A stretch of 64,000 bases of DNA from Achatina immaculata (taxonomy: Eukaryota > Mollusca > Gastropoda > Stylommatophora > Achatinidae). The stretch spans positions 59,137,926 through 59,201,925 of the forward strand of contig CM019692.1 in NCBI GenBank assembly GCA_009760885.1, written 5' to 3'. Under the pieces are notes generated by a model. That model had not been told where the DNA came from and did not search any database. It saw only the letters and a program-made list of their open reading frames with translations. This document shows, in pieces, positions 1 to 10,936 of the stretch; position 1 is the stretch's first letter, and each line of letters opens with the position of its first letter. The translations under genes and the position numbers were made by a program.

Positions 1-833
1 GTTATTCCGAGTCAGGTCCGGTCTTAAGTTTCCGTGAACGGACCGTGTCGGGGGCTTAAAGCCCTGGAAGAGGTTTTCAATCGTGAGCTAGCGTTCCTTC
101 CACGGATATGAAAGAGAGAGAGAGAGAGAGAGCCCTTGTCGTTCAGCCATTGAGATCACCCATAGAGATGTTCACTGCTTTTAACGTCGACATTTGTTAT
201 ACTATTACACCAGCTAAACCACAGTGGTCTTGTAAACTTTTTCCGTTGACAGAACTCAGGCAACCGGCACTCCCAAGTAGCAGGGAAAACAAATCGAAGA
301 AGAAATACTTTCAATTACAATTTTAAATAAAATCAGTTTCTAGCGGAACTGAAAGTTTAAACTTGGCGCTCCATCAAAGCAAAGCTGAAGTTCGTTCATT
401 ATTCAAGAAAACTGCAGGCAAATTTGCCGGTACACCATCGTCTACAGGTGTACATCCAAGAACCATCCACGTCCACTTCTCCTGAACCTTATCCAGTATG
501 TCATCATCAGATCCTGATGACCCAGATGCAGTGTGTATCCAGTAAATTCTAACCCTACTGTAACAGTCTATAGACTGGAGGAAAAAAAACCCAAAACCCA
601 AAACTATATGTTTGTTTGTTTTGGCTTTTGCCTTTTTTTTCCTCCAATGTGCTTTAAACAATTATGTTTGTGATGTTTATTAAGTCGAAAAGTTTATTGA
701 CTGCTATTTAACATTCATAAAACCTTTTTTTTTAAAATGAAACTGTGTTACATTAAGTTAAGTTTGTCTTTATGTGTCTTAATTTGCTTTTATTTACTGT
801 ATTTTAATATTAATATCAAGTTAATACAGAGTT
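1..833. other. Unassigned DNA, no gene recognised
   Basis: There is a short GA run near 111-132 and A/T-rich low-complexity sequence after 580. A 95-codon open frame lies on the minus strand at 374-661. Its middle part is acidic (a Gly-Ser-Ser-Gly-Ser-Asp-Asp-Asp stretch), but I recognise no domain and its N-terminal part reads through A/T-rich simple sequence. I therefore do not call it a gene. Confidence 0.5.
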
Positions 834-871
834 TATGGTATGGTATGGTATGGTATGGTATGGTATGGTAT
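834..871. repeat. GGTAT pentanucleotide microsatellite
   Basis: About seven perfect copies of a five-base unit (ggtat) in direct tandem. The surrounding sequence is A/T rich and otherwise unassigned. Confidence 0.95.
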
Positions 872-1039
872 ATTTTTAATAGTACTTCTCAAGCAACCAG
901 AAACCGCATGTCTCCAGCATTTACCAATCCCCATGGGCACTGGCTGGCTGAGAGTTTATTATACCAACAACAATATATAAAGTTTTCACTAATTTAATGT
1001 ACATGTAGCTTAAGTTTTGAAACGAACAAGTTTTTTTTT

Positions 1040-1170
1040 TTTTGTCCTGCCGAAGTGGAAATGAACCTGACTTTCCAAGCTCCAGGAGGAATCAACATTT
1101 TCCACGGCTGGGGTAACTGGATTTCAACCACCGACCTTCGCTTTTACAGTCGATTTACTACTCAGACGCA
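1040..1170 (-). mobile_element. Decayed tRNA-derived SINE fragment
   Basis: On the minus strand a B-box-like block (ggttgaaatcc, 1119-1129) follows a degraded A-box region. After it comes a segment like the SINE family seen complete at 1867-2123: the gcgaaggtcggtggtt block, then a 'ccccagcc' block. It is more diverged than the other copies, so it is probably an older insertion. No target-site duplication was found. Confidence 0.5.
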
Positions 1171-1866
1171 AAAGAGACAGAATGAATAAGGAAGGGCGAG
1201 AACTAATGAATGAGAGAAATGGAATGATGTACGTGAACTTTGCATATCCCCCCCCCCTCCTTTTTTTTAATAGCCAGATTCTAGACTTTCCTTCTTTTCT
1301 CGTGCTAACTTGATTAACGGACGCCATTTATTATTATTACTTTATATAATCCATAAAACTTGGCTCAATAAAGTTATCTTCTCATTTCTTTGAACGTTCT
1401 TGTATTTTTCTAACAGAAAATATATCATATTTATTCCACAATATTAACCCCCGCCCCCCAACACACACACACCCACACTCACAGCCTCCATTTCTAATAT
1501 TGCTAAGCCAGGTTGAAATAATAATAATAATCATAATAATAATAATAACGGAGCCATTCTGGCATGGTCGATATGTTGCGAAATTGTGCTAACTCCATTT
1601 AGGCCAGGGGCTGCGGGAAACGCGCTTTCAATGCTCTGTCTGCGTATAACATTTAGCACTAGGCGGCGCTTTTACCTAGTGTATCTGGCACGCACAGGCC
1701 TTTGTCACTGGCACTGCTGTAGACAAAAGGTTGGCAGGAAAAGGGCGACTTTTGATCCAGATATCGATGATGCTAAAATGATTGCTTAATTTTGTCTTTC
1801 AGCTCCCTTCCTCGCTGCGCTTCTGCTAACATTTTGTGGACCATAAAATTATTATTTTGTTAAAAT

Positions 1867-2123
1867 AGGAAAAGGTAGTCCTGTCATGCCTTAGAGGCAC
1901 ATAGGGATATGGTGTTAGTGCCCATATTTTCCTTCACCTGTCAGCACACTAGAGGGTGATATGGTCAGTATCACGTCTGGCCTTATTTCCTTCCCCAACT
2001 CCAGAAGAAGTTGGGTACCCATTTCTACAGCTGGGTGACTGGGGGTGTATCCGGCCGGATTCGAACCCCCGACCTTCGCCATGAGAGATCGGTGCACTAA
2101 CCACTTCGCCACTCAGACACCCA
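1867..2123 (-). mobile_element. SINE family A, full length (copy 1)
   Basis: A tRNA-derived SINE of 257 bp on the minus strand. The polymerase III promoter is visible as an A box (tggcgaagtgg, complement of 2101-2111) and a B box (ggttcgaatcc, complement of 2057-2067). The body contains the blocks 'cttcttctggagttggggaa' and 'gtgatactgaccatatcac'. The end carries 'ggcatgacaggactacctt'. A direct 11-bp target-site duplication (tttgttaaaat) lies at 1856-1866 and 2124-2134, which is what retroposition by a LINE machinery leaves. The parent tRNA cannot be named from this alone. Confidence 0.88.
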
Positions 2124-2278
2124 TTTGTTAAAATGCCGCCGTTATAATTACTACTTTAGACGTTACGTGGAGTACCAGCTTCCAAGTATTTCGCTCCAAG
2201 TCTTGTTATTTTCGTGTGTCTGTTAGTCAGTGCTGCAGTAAGTGTTGTATTTGTCATTTTATTTGAGTTTCTGCCTTC

Positions 2279-2809
2279 TGTCACAAAATAGGTGCAAGAG
2301 CCCAGCTGTCACAAAATAGGTGCAAGAGCCCAGCTGTCACAAAATAGGTGCAAGAGCCCAGCTGTCACAAAATAGGTGCAAGAGCCCAGTTGTCACAAAA
2401 TAGGTACAAGAGCCCAGCTGTCACAAAATAGGTGCAATAGCCCAGCTGTCACAAAATAGGTGCAAGAGCCCAGTTGTCACAAAATAGGTGCAATAGCCCA
2501 GCTGTCACAAAATAGGTGCAAGAGCCCAGCTGTCACAAAATAGGTGCAAGAGCCCAGCTGTCACAAAATAGGTGCAAGAGCCCAGCTGTCACAAAATAGG
2601 TGCAAGAGCCCAGCTGTCACAAAATAGGTGCAAGAGCCCAGCTGTCACAAAATAGGTGCAAGAGCCCAGCTGTCACAAAATAGGTGCAAGAGCCCAGTTG
2701 TCACAAAATAGGTGCAATAGCCCAGCTGTCACAAAATAGGTGCAAGAGCCCAGCTGTCATAAAATAGGTGCAAGAGCCCAGCTGTCACAAAATAGGTGCA
2801 AGAGCCCAG
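2279..2809. repeat. 28-bp minisatellite, 19 units (copy 1)
   Basis: Nineteen contiguous units of 28 bp (tgtcacaaaataggtgcaag plus agcccagc). Scattered variants such as 'caatagccc' and 'ggtacaag' mark individual units. There are no unique spacers between units, so this is a minisatellite and not a CRISPR array. The array sits inside the duplicated segment and matches the array at 3974-4504 unit for unit. Confidence 0.95.
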
Positions 2810-3561
2810 GTTATATCATCAGTGTGGCCGTCTGAAGGGACAAATAAAACTATTCCCCACGTGTTAGGTGCTGCTGTCCTACTGCTTCTAAGCATTTCTG
2901 TTTTATTGCACGAAATCAGCACCTGTACTGGCTGTCTTTGTCTTCCCAGGGAAAACAGCGGTATCCATTATTTCTCGAAACCGAATTTCTGCTAACTAGT
3001 ACACACAGCCGCGACGCCATATTATCAGTGGTTCCCCACATAGTGGGCTGTGAATAAAGTTATCTTCTCATTTCTTTGAACGTTCTTGTATTTTTCTAAC
3101 AGAAAATATATCATATTTATTCCACAATATTAACCCCCGCCCCCCAACACACACACACCCACACTCACAGCCTCCATTTCTAATATTGCTAAGCCAGGTT
3201 GAAATAATAATAATAATAATAATCATAATAATAATAATAATAACGGAGCCATTCTGGCATGGTCGATATGTTGCGAAATTGTGCTAACTCCATTTAGGCC
3301 AGGGGCTGCGGGAAACGCGCTTTCAATGCTCTGTCTGCGTATAACATTTAGCACTAGGCGGCGCTTTTACCTAGTGTATCTGGCACGCACAGGCCTTTGT
3401 CACTGGCACTGCTGTAGACAAAAGGTTGGCAGGAAAAGGGCGACTTTTGATCCAGATATCGATGATGCTAAAATGATTGCTTAATTTTGTCTTTCAGCTC
3501 CCTTCCTCGCTGCGCTTCTGCTAACATTTTGTGGACCATAAAATTATTATTTTGTTAAAAT

Positions 3562-3818
3562 AGGTAAAGGTAGTCCTGTCATGCCTTAAAGGCACATAGG
3601 GATATGGTGTTAGTGCCCATATTTTCCTTGACCTGTCAGCACACTAGAGGGTGATATGGTCAGTATCACGTCTGGCCTTATTTCCTTCCCCAACTCCAGA
3701 AGAAGTTGGGTACCCATTTCTACAGCTGGGTGACTGGGGGTGTATCCGGCCGGATTCGAACCCCCGACCTTCGCCATGAGAGATCGGTGCACTAACCACT
3801 TCGCCACTCAGACACCCA
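3562..3818 (-). mobile_element. SINE family A, full length (copy 2)
   Basis: Duplicate of the SINE at 1867-2123, flanked by the same tttgttaaaat repeat (3551-3561 and 3819-3829). A and B boxes are intact on the minus strand. It arose by segmental duplication, not by a separate retroposition. Confidence 0.88.
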
Positions 3819-3973
3819 TTTGTTAAAATGCCGCCGTTATAATTACTACTTTAGACGTTACGTGGAGTACCAGCTTCCAAGTATTTCGCTCCAAGTCTTG
3901 TTATTTTCGTGTGTCTGTTAGTCAGTGCTGCAGTAAGTGTTCTATTTGTCATTTTATTTGAGTTTCTGCCTTC

Positions 3974-4504
3974 TGTCACAAAATAGGTGCAAGAGCCCAG
4001 CTGTCACAAAATAGGTGCAAGAGCCCAGCTGTCACAAAATAGGTGCAAGAGCCCAGCTGTCACAAAATAGGTGCAAGAGCCCAGTTGTCACAAAATAGGT
4101 ACAAGAGCCCAGCTGTCACAAAATAGGTGCAATAGCCCAGCTGTCACAAAATAGGTGCAAGAGCCCAGTTGTCACAAAATAGGTGCAATAGCCCAGCTGT
4201 CACAAAATAGGTGCAAGAGCCCAGCTGTCACAAAATAGGTGCAAGAGCCCAGCTGTCACAAAATAGGTGCAAGAGCCCAGCTGTCACAAAATAGGTGCAA
4301 GAGCCCAGCTGTCACAAAATAGGTGCAAGAGCCCAGCTGTCACAAAATAGGTGCAAGAGCCCAGCTGTCACAAAATAGGTGCAAGAGCCCAGTTGTCACA
4401 AAATAGGTGCAATAGCCCAGCTGTCACAAAATAGGTGCAAGAGCCCAGCTGTCACAAAATAGGTGCAAGAGCCCAGCTGTCACAAAATAGGTGCAAGAGC
4501 CCAG
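3974..4504. repeat. 28-bp minisatellite, 19 units (copy 2)
   Basis: Same length and same order of variant units as the array at 2279-2809. No unit has been gained or lost since the duplication, although such arrays often change in length. This supports a very young duplication. Confidence 0.95.
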
Positions 4505-4744
4505 GTTATATCATCAGTGTGCCCGTCTGAAGGGATAAATAAAACTATTCCCCACGTGTTAGGTGCTGCTGTCCTACTGCTTCTAAGCATTTCTGTTTTA
4601 TTGCACGAAATCAGCACCTGTACTGGCTGTCTTTGTCTTCCCAGGGAAAACAGCGGTATCCATTTCTCGAAACCGAATTTCTGCTAACTAGTACACACAG
4701 CCGCGACGCCATATTATCAGTGGTTCCCCACATAGTGGGCTGTG

Positions 4745-5786
4745 GACTGCCTCAACGGGGAATGTTATGAAGATCCAGGGGGAGCGGTGAGGGGAAACTG
4801 CGATTGGGCAGCCCAGGAAGACACCAGAACCAGCTGAATGAAAACAGTTCCTGGGTGCTCTATGGATGTAGACTGCAATGCACAGGGGCAGCGGCCCAGA
4901 ACGTTTGGGAATCATCGACGTAAAGGGAAAGGAATTAGCAATTGTCTTATTTAGAGCTACACCTTTATGACCTGGTAAAATATAAAAATCCACCTGCAGC
5001 CACTCCAGGAATTTAACGCTTTGTTTTATACGTGATTTTTTTTTTGTGTTTTTGTTTTCGCTGGCGCGTTTTCCACATTTTATGTCCAATTTTTCATTTT
5101 TTCTTGTCTTTTTATCCTTTACTTATCTCAGTCTGATTTCTCTCTTCTATTCTCACCTCCAGCTTTCCTAGCCGAAGATTTGATTTCATGAAAAGTTCTT
5201 CTGTATGCTAAGTATTGATCCGAACGAGGCTGTATTTTTCTTTTGTCTCTAATATGAAGTTAATTGGTGTACGAGTGTACTTGCAACATTAAAGGGGATT
5301 GTCGCGGCTGGGTACTCCGTGGTACGCAGTACTGCGGTAATACACAGCTATTCAGACTATTAGTTCCCTTCTATGCAGCTGTTGTTTGTTCGAGTTCGCT
5401 AGCCGTTATAGCTTTTGTTTATTCTTGATACACGTAATAACTAGGACAAAAGCTGTCGAGAGCAACGGAAAGATGCTCCAAGAGAAACAAGGAAAAACCA
5501 TTTAAAGGACGTAAATAGCCGAGAAAGGGTCATAGAAGAGAGGCAGTTTACAGAAAACTGGTATTTATAATCTGGGATGAGTCTGCGGAATAGGTTGTCT
5601 CTTTATGTGTGTATGTGTGTGTTTATGTGTGCAGTTTGTGCTGGGTTTTTTTCACCCCATATTTTCAGTTTTTCTGATACACAAAACCCTGGCGGAGAGC
5701 AACATTTGTGAAGTTAGTTCTTCTGACAGGTTGCGAACAGGTAAACTTTTGAGAACACCTGCATGTGAAATCATAACGGTCGCATG
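4745..5786. other. Unassigned DNA
   Basis: Downstream of the tandem duplication I see no gene, transposon end or array. A 133-codon minus-strand open frame (4688-5089) starts beyond the duplication and ends inside it. It has no recognisable domain, and I treat it as chance. Confidence 0.5.
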
Positions 5787-5832
5787 AGGAAGGAAGGAAG
5801 GAAGGAGGGAAGGAAGGAAGGAAGGAAGGAAG
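5787..5832. repeat. GGAA tetranucleotide microsatellite
   Basis: About eleven units of ggaa/gaag with one interruption (gaggg). Confidence 0.93.
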
Positions 5833-6057
5833 AGCTATAAAGGAAAGCAAGTTGGCAAGGTTAGTGGAAAAGAGATTCGTGTCGTTAAAGAAAAGGAAAA
5901 CCTAAATTTAGACGAGAATGCCAAAAACAGCAGGGGAAACTAACAAGGATTCTGAAAAAACAAATAGCAGAACGCAAATGTTATGGTCAAATTATTATCT
6001 AAAGGAATCCCCCCCCCCCCCAAAAAAAAAAGAAAACTGTATTCACCGCCATCATTT

Positions 6058-6326
6058 TACTTCATCACCGCAACAGTCAACGTTGATTGACCATATCATG
6101 AGAAGAGGAGGGATTGGGAATATCGTAACAGGGAAAGCTGGAGGCATGAAAGGGAGAAGTGGACCAGGTGAGAGAGAGAGAGAAAATATTAGATGGCCTG
6201 ACAAAATGGCATGGGAGAGGCACAACAACAGAACTAGTGAATAACATGAAAGATCTGAAACTGTGGAGAGACATGGTCGTCATTTCCTCCAGGCATGGCA
6301 CATGATGATGATGATGATGATGATGA
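6058..6326 (+). pseudogene. LINE reverse transcriptase C-terminal remnant with GAT tail
   Basis: The plus strand reads, with frame breaks, DHIMRRGGIGNIV, then KGRSGPGERERENIRWPD, then ERHGRHFLQAWHMMMM. This is the usual end of a non-LTR retrotransposon ORF2: a 'GHIMRR-GIENIV' block, a basic 'GKR-RGRQRE' linker and a final 'R-RW-...-A' block. It runs into a (gat)n tail at 6301-6326. The same family is at 45945-46340 (minus), 48524-48648 (minus), 40140-40372 (plus) and 59385-59783 (plus). It is 5' truncated, has several frameshifts and is dead. Confidence 0.72.
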
Positions 6327-6445
6327 AAACAGAATTTGTAATTTACGATAAGAAGTCACTGGACGGATGGTGGGAAAAGCGAATCATGGAGGGAGACGCC
6401 GGTAGTCAGGGACTATGTCCTTGTCTTTTGTATAGCTGCTGCTAC

Positions 6446-6960
6446 CTTTTAATTGAGTGGCGAAGTGGTTAGTGCACTGGTCTCTTCGTGGCGAAGGTCG
6501 GGGGTTCGAATCCGGCCTAAGGCACCCCAGTCACTCAGCTGCAGAAATGGATACCCGACTTCTTCTGGAGTTGGGGAAGGAAAGGCAGCCAGGCGTGATA
6601 CTGACCATATCACCCTTTAGTGTGCTGACAGGTTAAGGTAAATATGGGCACTAACACCATATCTTGGACACATATTTTGGACACATTAAACGTCATGATA
6701 ATTTAGAGAAGACCGTATTGGAAGGATACATAATGGGAACAAGAAAAAGAGGAAGACCAAGACGAAGATGGCTGCAAGACATCGTTGACGATCTGGAAAT
6801 GGATGCAACAGCAGCAGGCCATCTTGCTCACAACCGAGAGGCCTACAGGAGTGCTGTTTGGGAGGCAAAGTTCCGCAAGGGACATGCAAATGAATGAATG
6901 AATGAACACCATATCCCTATGTGCCTCTAAGGCATGACAGGATTACCTTTACCTTTACCT
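6446..6960 (+). mobile_element. SINE family A, split by a LINE insertion
   Basis: The tRNA-like head has an A box (tggcgaagtgg, 6458-6468) and a B box (ggttcgaatcc, 6503-6513). The body runs to 6663, then stops at 'aacaccatatc'. It resumes at 6905 with the same 11 bases and continues through 'cctatgtgcctctaaggcat' to a (ttacct)n tail near 6960. The 241-bp block between is a 5'-truncated LINE. Removing the insert gives a SINE collinear with the copy at 1867-2123. Confidence 0.9.
6664..6904 (+). mobile_element. 5'-truncated LINE (AATG-tail family) inside a SINE
   Basis: This 241-bp insert encodes, in one open frame, the last 70 or so residues of a LINE ORF2. The landmarks are FGHIKRHDNLEKTVLEGYIM, the basic block RKRGRPRRRWLQDIVDD and the ending AHNREAYRSAVWEAKFRKG. 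It ends in an (aatg)n tail. The 11-bp target-site duplication (aacaccatatc) lies at 6653-6663 and 6905-6915. Other members are at 8362-8495, 17418-17882, 22078-22405, 48266-48696, 49289-49399, 50258-50653 and 56420-56723. The LINE clade cannot be fixed from the C-terminus alone. Seen: frame, tail and duplication. Inferred: target-primed reverse transcription. Confidence 0.9.
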
Positions 6961-7502
6961 TTTTACTTTTTAATGTTATCACAGCTTTTCTTTTTTTACA
7001 GTAGCCTTTTATGTACTTATATAGTTAGTTTTCTATATATACACGCAAAAACTCATGATTTGTATAGTGATAATTATGAAACATGGTCGGATATGAAATG
7101 CAAACTTCCAGTGCTTCATTCCCCCACCCATCTTCTCATCACTTCCCCTCCCCCGGGCTGAACCTCAGAAGTAAAATCGAAGATCCGGAACCAGATCTCG
7201 TGTAAAGATGTAAAGAGGTCACCTGCTGACAATCACGAGTCACGTACGGACGCGTTTATACCACTTTGCAGGTCATTAAATGTAAATGAGAACCCATATA
7301 TCGTTGAAAAGCATGTTCATGTTAGGCTTTAGCAAAGCGTATTTTTTCTAGGGATTGGGGTTTTCTAAGGATTGGAGTTTCCGCAGCTTAGTTCCGTGAT
7401 CTCCCTAGCATGCATTCATGTTTTTTTTTTTTTTTCATGTTAGAGTTTAGTATTTACGAGTACCTGTAAGGGATAAAAGAAATGACGACTTCTGGTAAAA
7501 CT

Positions 7503-8299
7503 GGTTCTAGCAGTAAAGGTGGACACAGGTGTGTGGTTCTAGCAGTAAAGGTGGACACAGGTGTGTGGTTCTAGCAGTAAAGGTGGACACAGGTGTGTGG
7601 TTCTAGCAGTAAAGGTGGACACAGGTGTGTGGTTCTAGCAGTAAAGGTGGACACAGGTGTGTGGTTCTAGCAGTAAAGGTGGACACAGGTGTGTGGTTCT
7701 AGCAGTAAAGGTAGGCACAGGTGTGTGGTTCTAGCAGTAAAGGTGGACACAGGTGTGTGGTTCTAGCAGTAAAGGTGGACACAGGTGTGTGGTTCTAGCA
7801 GTAAAGGTGGACACAGGTGTGTGGTTCTAGCAGTAAAGGTGGACACAGGTGTATAGTTCTAGCAGTAAAGGTGGACACAGGTGTATAGTTCTAGCAGTAA
7901 AGGTGGACACAGGTGTGTGGTTCTAGCAGTAAAGGTGGACACAGGTGTATAGTTCTAGCAGTAAAGGTGGACACAGGTGTGTGGTTCTAGCAGTAAAGGT
8001 GGGCACATGTGTATGGTTCTAGCAGTAAAGGTGGGCACATGTGTATGGTTCTAGCAGTAAAGGTGGACACAGGTGTGTGGTTCTAGCAGTAAAGGTGGAC
8101 ACAGGTGTATGGTTCTAGCAGTAAAGGTGGACACAGGTGTGTGGTTCTAGCAGTAAAGGTGGACACAGGTGTGTGGTTCTAGCAGTAAAGGTGGACACAG
8201 GTGTGTGGTTCTAGCAGTAAAGGTGGACACATGTGTATGGTTCTAGCAGTAAAGGTGGACACATGTGTATGGTTCTAGTAGTAAAGGTGGACACATGTT
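7503..8299. repeat. 32-bp minisatellite, about 25 units
   Basis: Contiguous units of 32 bp starting ggttctagcagtaaaggtgg. Variants (acacaggtgtgt, acacaggtgtat, gcacatgtgtat) group towards the 3' end. It is one of the longest arrays in the window. It has no matching dispersed element here from which it could have arisen. Confidence 0.95.
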
Positions 8300-8361
8300 T
8301 ATTGTTCAGTTTTACAAAAAGATAGAAAAAAATGAGGACCGAGAGTGGCATAAAGTAAGAT

Positions 8362-8495
8362 ATCAGTCAATCAGTCATTCAGTCAGTCAGTCATTTGCAT
8401 GTCCCTTGCCTTCCTAACAGCACTTCTGTAGGTATCTCGGTTGTAAGCATGATGCCCTGCAGCTGATGCATCTATTTGCAGATTATCAACGATGG
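8362..8495 (-). mobile_element. Very short LINE 3' end (AATG-tail family)
   Basis: On the minus strand this is the last ~100 bp of the family seen at 6664-6904 (gcatcagctgcagggcatca, then the acatgcaaatgac end). A (gact)n-like tail follows, reading as cagtcagtcagt on the plus strand at 8365-8392. Flanks aagtaagat (8353-8361) and aaataagat (8496-8504) differ at one base and look like an aged 9-bp target-site duplication. Confidence 0.72.
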
Positions 8496-8580
8496 AAATA
8501 AGATGAGTACGTATAAATGAAGAGCATACAACAATCCAATATTTCGGCAAAAGCCTTTATATCTTTTTTTTTAGTAAAAA
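8496..8580 (-). mobile_element. Retroelement terminal fragment with GCCGAAATATTGG block
   Basis: The minus strand reads 'aaggcttttgccgaaatatt' followed by ggattgttgtatgctcttcat. Related blocks are at 13800-13905 (minus) and 21265-21335 (plus, gatgaagac...ttgccgaaatattggg). A 'gatgaag...gccgaaa' pair is common near the ends of Penelope-like elements. That assignment is from general knowledge and is weak here, because no reverse transcriptase is attached. Confidence 0.4.
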
Positions 8581-8794
8581 TAAACAAACCATACACCTCT
8601 GTCTACCTTTATTTGCCTGTAATAACATTTTTATGTTTTGCTGTCTTGTTGTTTTGTTGCTTGTTTTGATCCAGTGGGGGGGGGGCCTAAAATGTGTATG
8701 TGATGTGTAAGATAATGTGAGTGAACGTATATGTTATCTTAGATAAATAGACGGCGCTTTCACAGCTTTTCGAAGACTAGCCATAAATACTGGT

Positions 8795-9100
8795 CTCTGT
8801 TAAGACATTCGTTTTGGGTGTTGGCGGTTGGGGGTTCGAATCCCATCAGAAGCTGCGTGGATTTTCTTTTTCCTGGTGAATTCTCCAGCAAATAAATACA
8901 TTTCCCCCCCCCCACCTGGTCTTTTATTAGGTATCTTTATCTGGTTCCTCCAGGTAGTGGGACTGAACATCCGTGAGCATTGTCGCGCACGTTGAAAATC
9001 CCTTGGCTGTTGGAAATCGCAGAAAGATACCAGATGGCTGTTGCCTGGGCAAAATTCTAGGAAATGTGCCACGGAAATGAGCGCAGGTGCTTGGAATCTC
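8795..9100 (+). mobile_element. Possible tRNA-derived SINE
   Basis: A B-box block (ggttcgaatcc, 8833-8843) lies in the phrase 'ggcggttgggggttcgaatc', like the head of SINE family A, but no good A box precedes it. The body downstream (C-run at 8904-8914, then tcttttattaggtatc) does not match families A or B. It could be a third SINE family or a chance B box. Confidence 0.35.
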
Positions 9101-9197
9101 TAAGTAATCCCAAAATATGGGATTTGTCCTGAGCACGACGAAGCTGTTTTCTGAACAGCGAACGAACTGTGCTCTGTCACTTTAGTGTACCAAGCCT

Positions 9198-9300
9198 TGA
9201 TGTTTCTTATATGAAAAATTCCTGCTTTAGTTCCAGTCTGTATATGGCTGATGTTTCTTATATGAAAAATTCCTGCCTTTTAGTTCCAGTCTGTATATGT
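9198..9300. repeat. Two-copy 51-bp tandem duplication
   Basis: The block starting tgatgtttcttatatgaaaa and ending ccagtctgtatatg occurs twice in a row (9198-9248 and 9249-9300), differing by one or two bases. Confidence 0.85.
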
Positions 9301-9539
9301 CTGGTGTGAGGGAGACAGCATATTGAGAATATGATAAAGTGTGTTTGTGAGGGAGAAAGTACGAATGCTAAAGTGTGCTAGTGTAGTAGTGTTCTAAGGA
9401 TGAAGGGCCAGCAGAAGGCGTCTTCTATGGTACAACTAAATGTGGCGATGCCTTCAAGGAACTGAAATATAAAGGAGAGATGAAGGTGCTAGAAGAAAGA
9501 TTGTTCCGTTTGCCCACAAAGATCAGGCCTGCACGTGTG

Positions 9540-9740
9540 TATAGCAACGTAAGAGAGACAGCATACGAGAATAATAAATGTTTGTATCAGTGTGAAGGAG
9601 ACAACTTACGAGAATAATAAGTGTTTGTATCAGTGTGAGGGAGACAACTTACGAGAATAATAAGTGTTTGTATCAGTGTGAAGGAGACAGTATTCAAGAA
9701 TAAGAGTGTGTATAGGAACGTAAGGGAAACTGTACGACTG
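9540..9740. repeat. Degenerate 43-bp minisatellite
   Basis: Three clear units of about 43 bp (gtgtttgtatcagtgtgaag, then gagacaacttacgagaataa) lie between 9568 and 9700. Degraded units flank them on both sides (9300-9370 and 9700-9840 share 'gagggagac...gaataa'). Confidence 0.75.
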
Positions 9741-9839
9741 TGTGTATAGCACTGTGATAGGAAACAGGGTAAAAGAATAAGTGTGTGTGTGTAGCATGAT
9801 GAGGGAGACTGTGTAAATGTGGAATAAATGTGTCTACCT

Positions 9840-10601
9840 TTATAATGATTTATAAGTTCATATTTAAGTGTAAAATATGTGCTTCTGTATGTATATGGAT
9901 GTACAGAATATATGTGTGTGTGTGTGTGTAACATCAACTATATTAGGTAAATCTATTTTGATCGTTTAATATCAGTATTTTATATATTTTTATATTACTT
10001 AGTTTATCTGCAATGAAAGAGGAAAAAACATTTTAAGAATTTTTGGTAAAAAAAAAAAAAGCAAGAATACGTAAGGTAATTTTGACAGACATGTATCATG
10101 TGTTAACTAGAACAAATTAAACAAAATGTCAAGAACGAATAGATTTATTTTCTTCCATTGTTTTTTTTCATTTTCAAAAGTTTCCCTCCTACTCCACCAC
10201 CACCGCTCCTCCCCCCCCCCCCCCCCCCCTTTCAACCTCCAATGCGTTTCGTTTGGTTCGTTAATGAAGTGTAAACTTTGAGAAAGTCTAATGTCTGCTT
10301 GAGGATAGACAGGTAATGACAACTGAAAGAGCTTGCTCCTTAACCTGTACTTATAAAACAAAACAAAAAAATAGGTCATAATGTATAGGTTATAGGTCAT
10401 AAAGGGATTCTCTGTAAATCCTGCTAGTTATATTTGCCGTTATTAAAATTTTGTTTTAAAAAATCATGTTTGTCTGGTGTTCCGTACTTTAATTATGTTC
10501 AAGAATCTGTAGTGTATGGCAAATCAGTCCCGTTTACAACTAGAAGAACAGCAAAGCAGGTGATCGTTATTCTGTGTGTTCCCTTACTATGTCGAACAGC
10601 T
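9840..10601. other. Unassigned DNA with homopolymer runs
   Basis: It holds a (tg) run at 9912-9930, a C run at 10209-10229 and A runs. No gene or element end is recognisable. Confidence 0.5.
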
Positions 10602-10869
10602 CAAGGGGTGGCCAGACCGCGGCTTGTGAGCCACATGCGACTCTCTTATATGTAATGTGCGGCGTGCAAGAGCAATGCACATTATTTTCATTAACATATT
10701 TTTACATTATTGTCATTAAAATATGACCTATTTTCTTTTCATCGAATGTTACCGAAATACACATTTCCATAATTTCCTTAGATATGTCCGTTGTTTATTA
10801 TAGCCTTAGATCTACTACATATAGTTAAAACAATAGTTAGCCGGGATTTTGAAAACATCTGGCATTTAT

Positions 10870-10936
10870 ACAAGTATATATGTGTGTGTGTGTGTGCGCG
10901 CGCGAGAGCATGCGTGCGTGTGTGTGTGTGTGTGTA
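10870..10936. repeat. TG/CG compound microsatellite
   Basis: An alternating purine-pyrimidine tract, (tg)n (cg)n then (tg)n with short interruptions. Such tracts can adopt Z-DNA, but nothing here shows a function. Confidence 0.85.

Larger units (their letters stand above)
1367..3052. repeat. Tandem segmental duplication, copy 1
   Basis: This 1686-bp segment is followed directly by a second copy at 3053-4744. Both start with aataaagttatcttctcat and end with cacatagtgggctgtg. Inside, in order, are a C-rich block, an AAT microsatellite, an unassigned 250-bp part, a SINE on the minus strand (1867-2123) and a 28-bp minisatellite (2279-2809). By eye the copies differ at fewer than ten single bases plus a 9-bp length change in the AAT run and a 3-bp change near 2970. 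The duplication is therefore recent, or an assembly artefact. Confidence 0.93.
3053..4744. repeat. Tandem segmental duplication, copy 2
   Basis: Second copy of the segment at 1367-3052, 1692 bp long and in the same orientation. It carries the same SINE (3562-3818, minus) and the same 19-unit minisatellite. The AAT run near 3203-3243 is 9 bp longer than in copy 1. The SINE target-site duplication is present in both copies, so the SINE inserted before the duplication. Confidence 0.93.

Noticed and set aside
374..661. Minus-strand 95-codon exon
   Set aside because: No recognised domain. A large part is encoded by T-rich simple sequence and no splice partner is apparent.
2279..4504. Regular 28-bp repeats as a CRISPR array
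   Set aside because: Units are directly contiguous without unique spacers, no cas-like genes are present, and the setting is eukaryotic. They are minisatellites.
6452..6520. True tRNA gene
   Set aside because: A and B boxes are good, but an acceptor stem does not close and the same head is repeated with a fixed SINE body at several sites, with target-site duplications.
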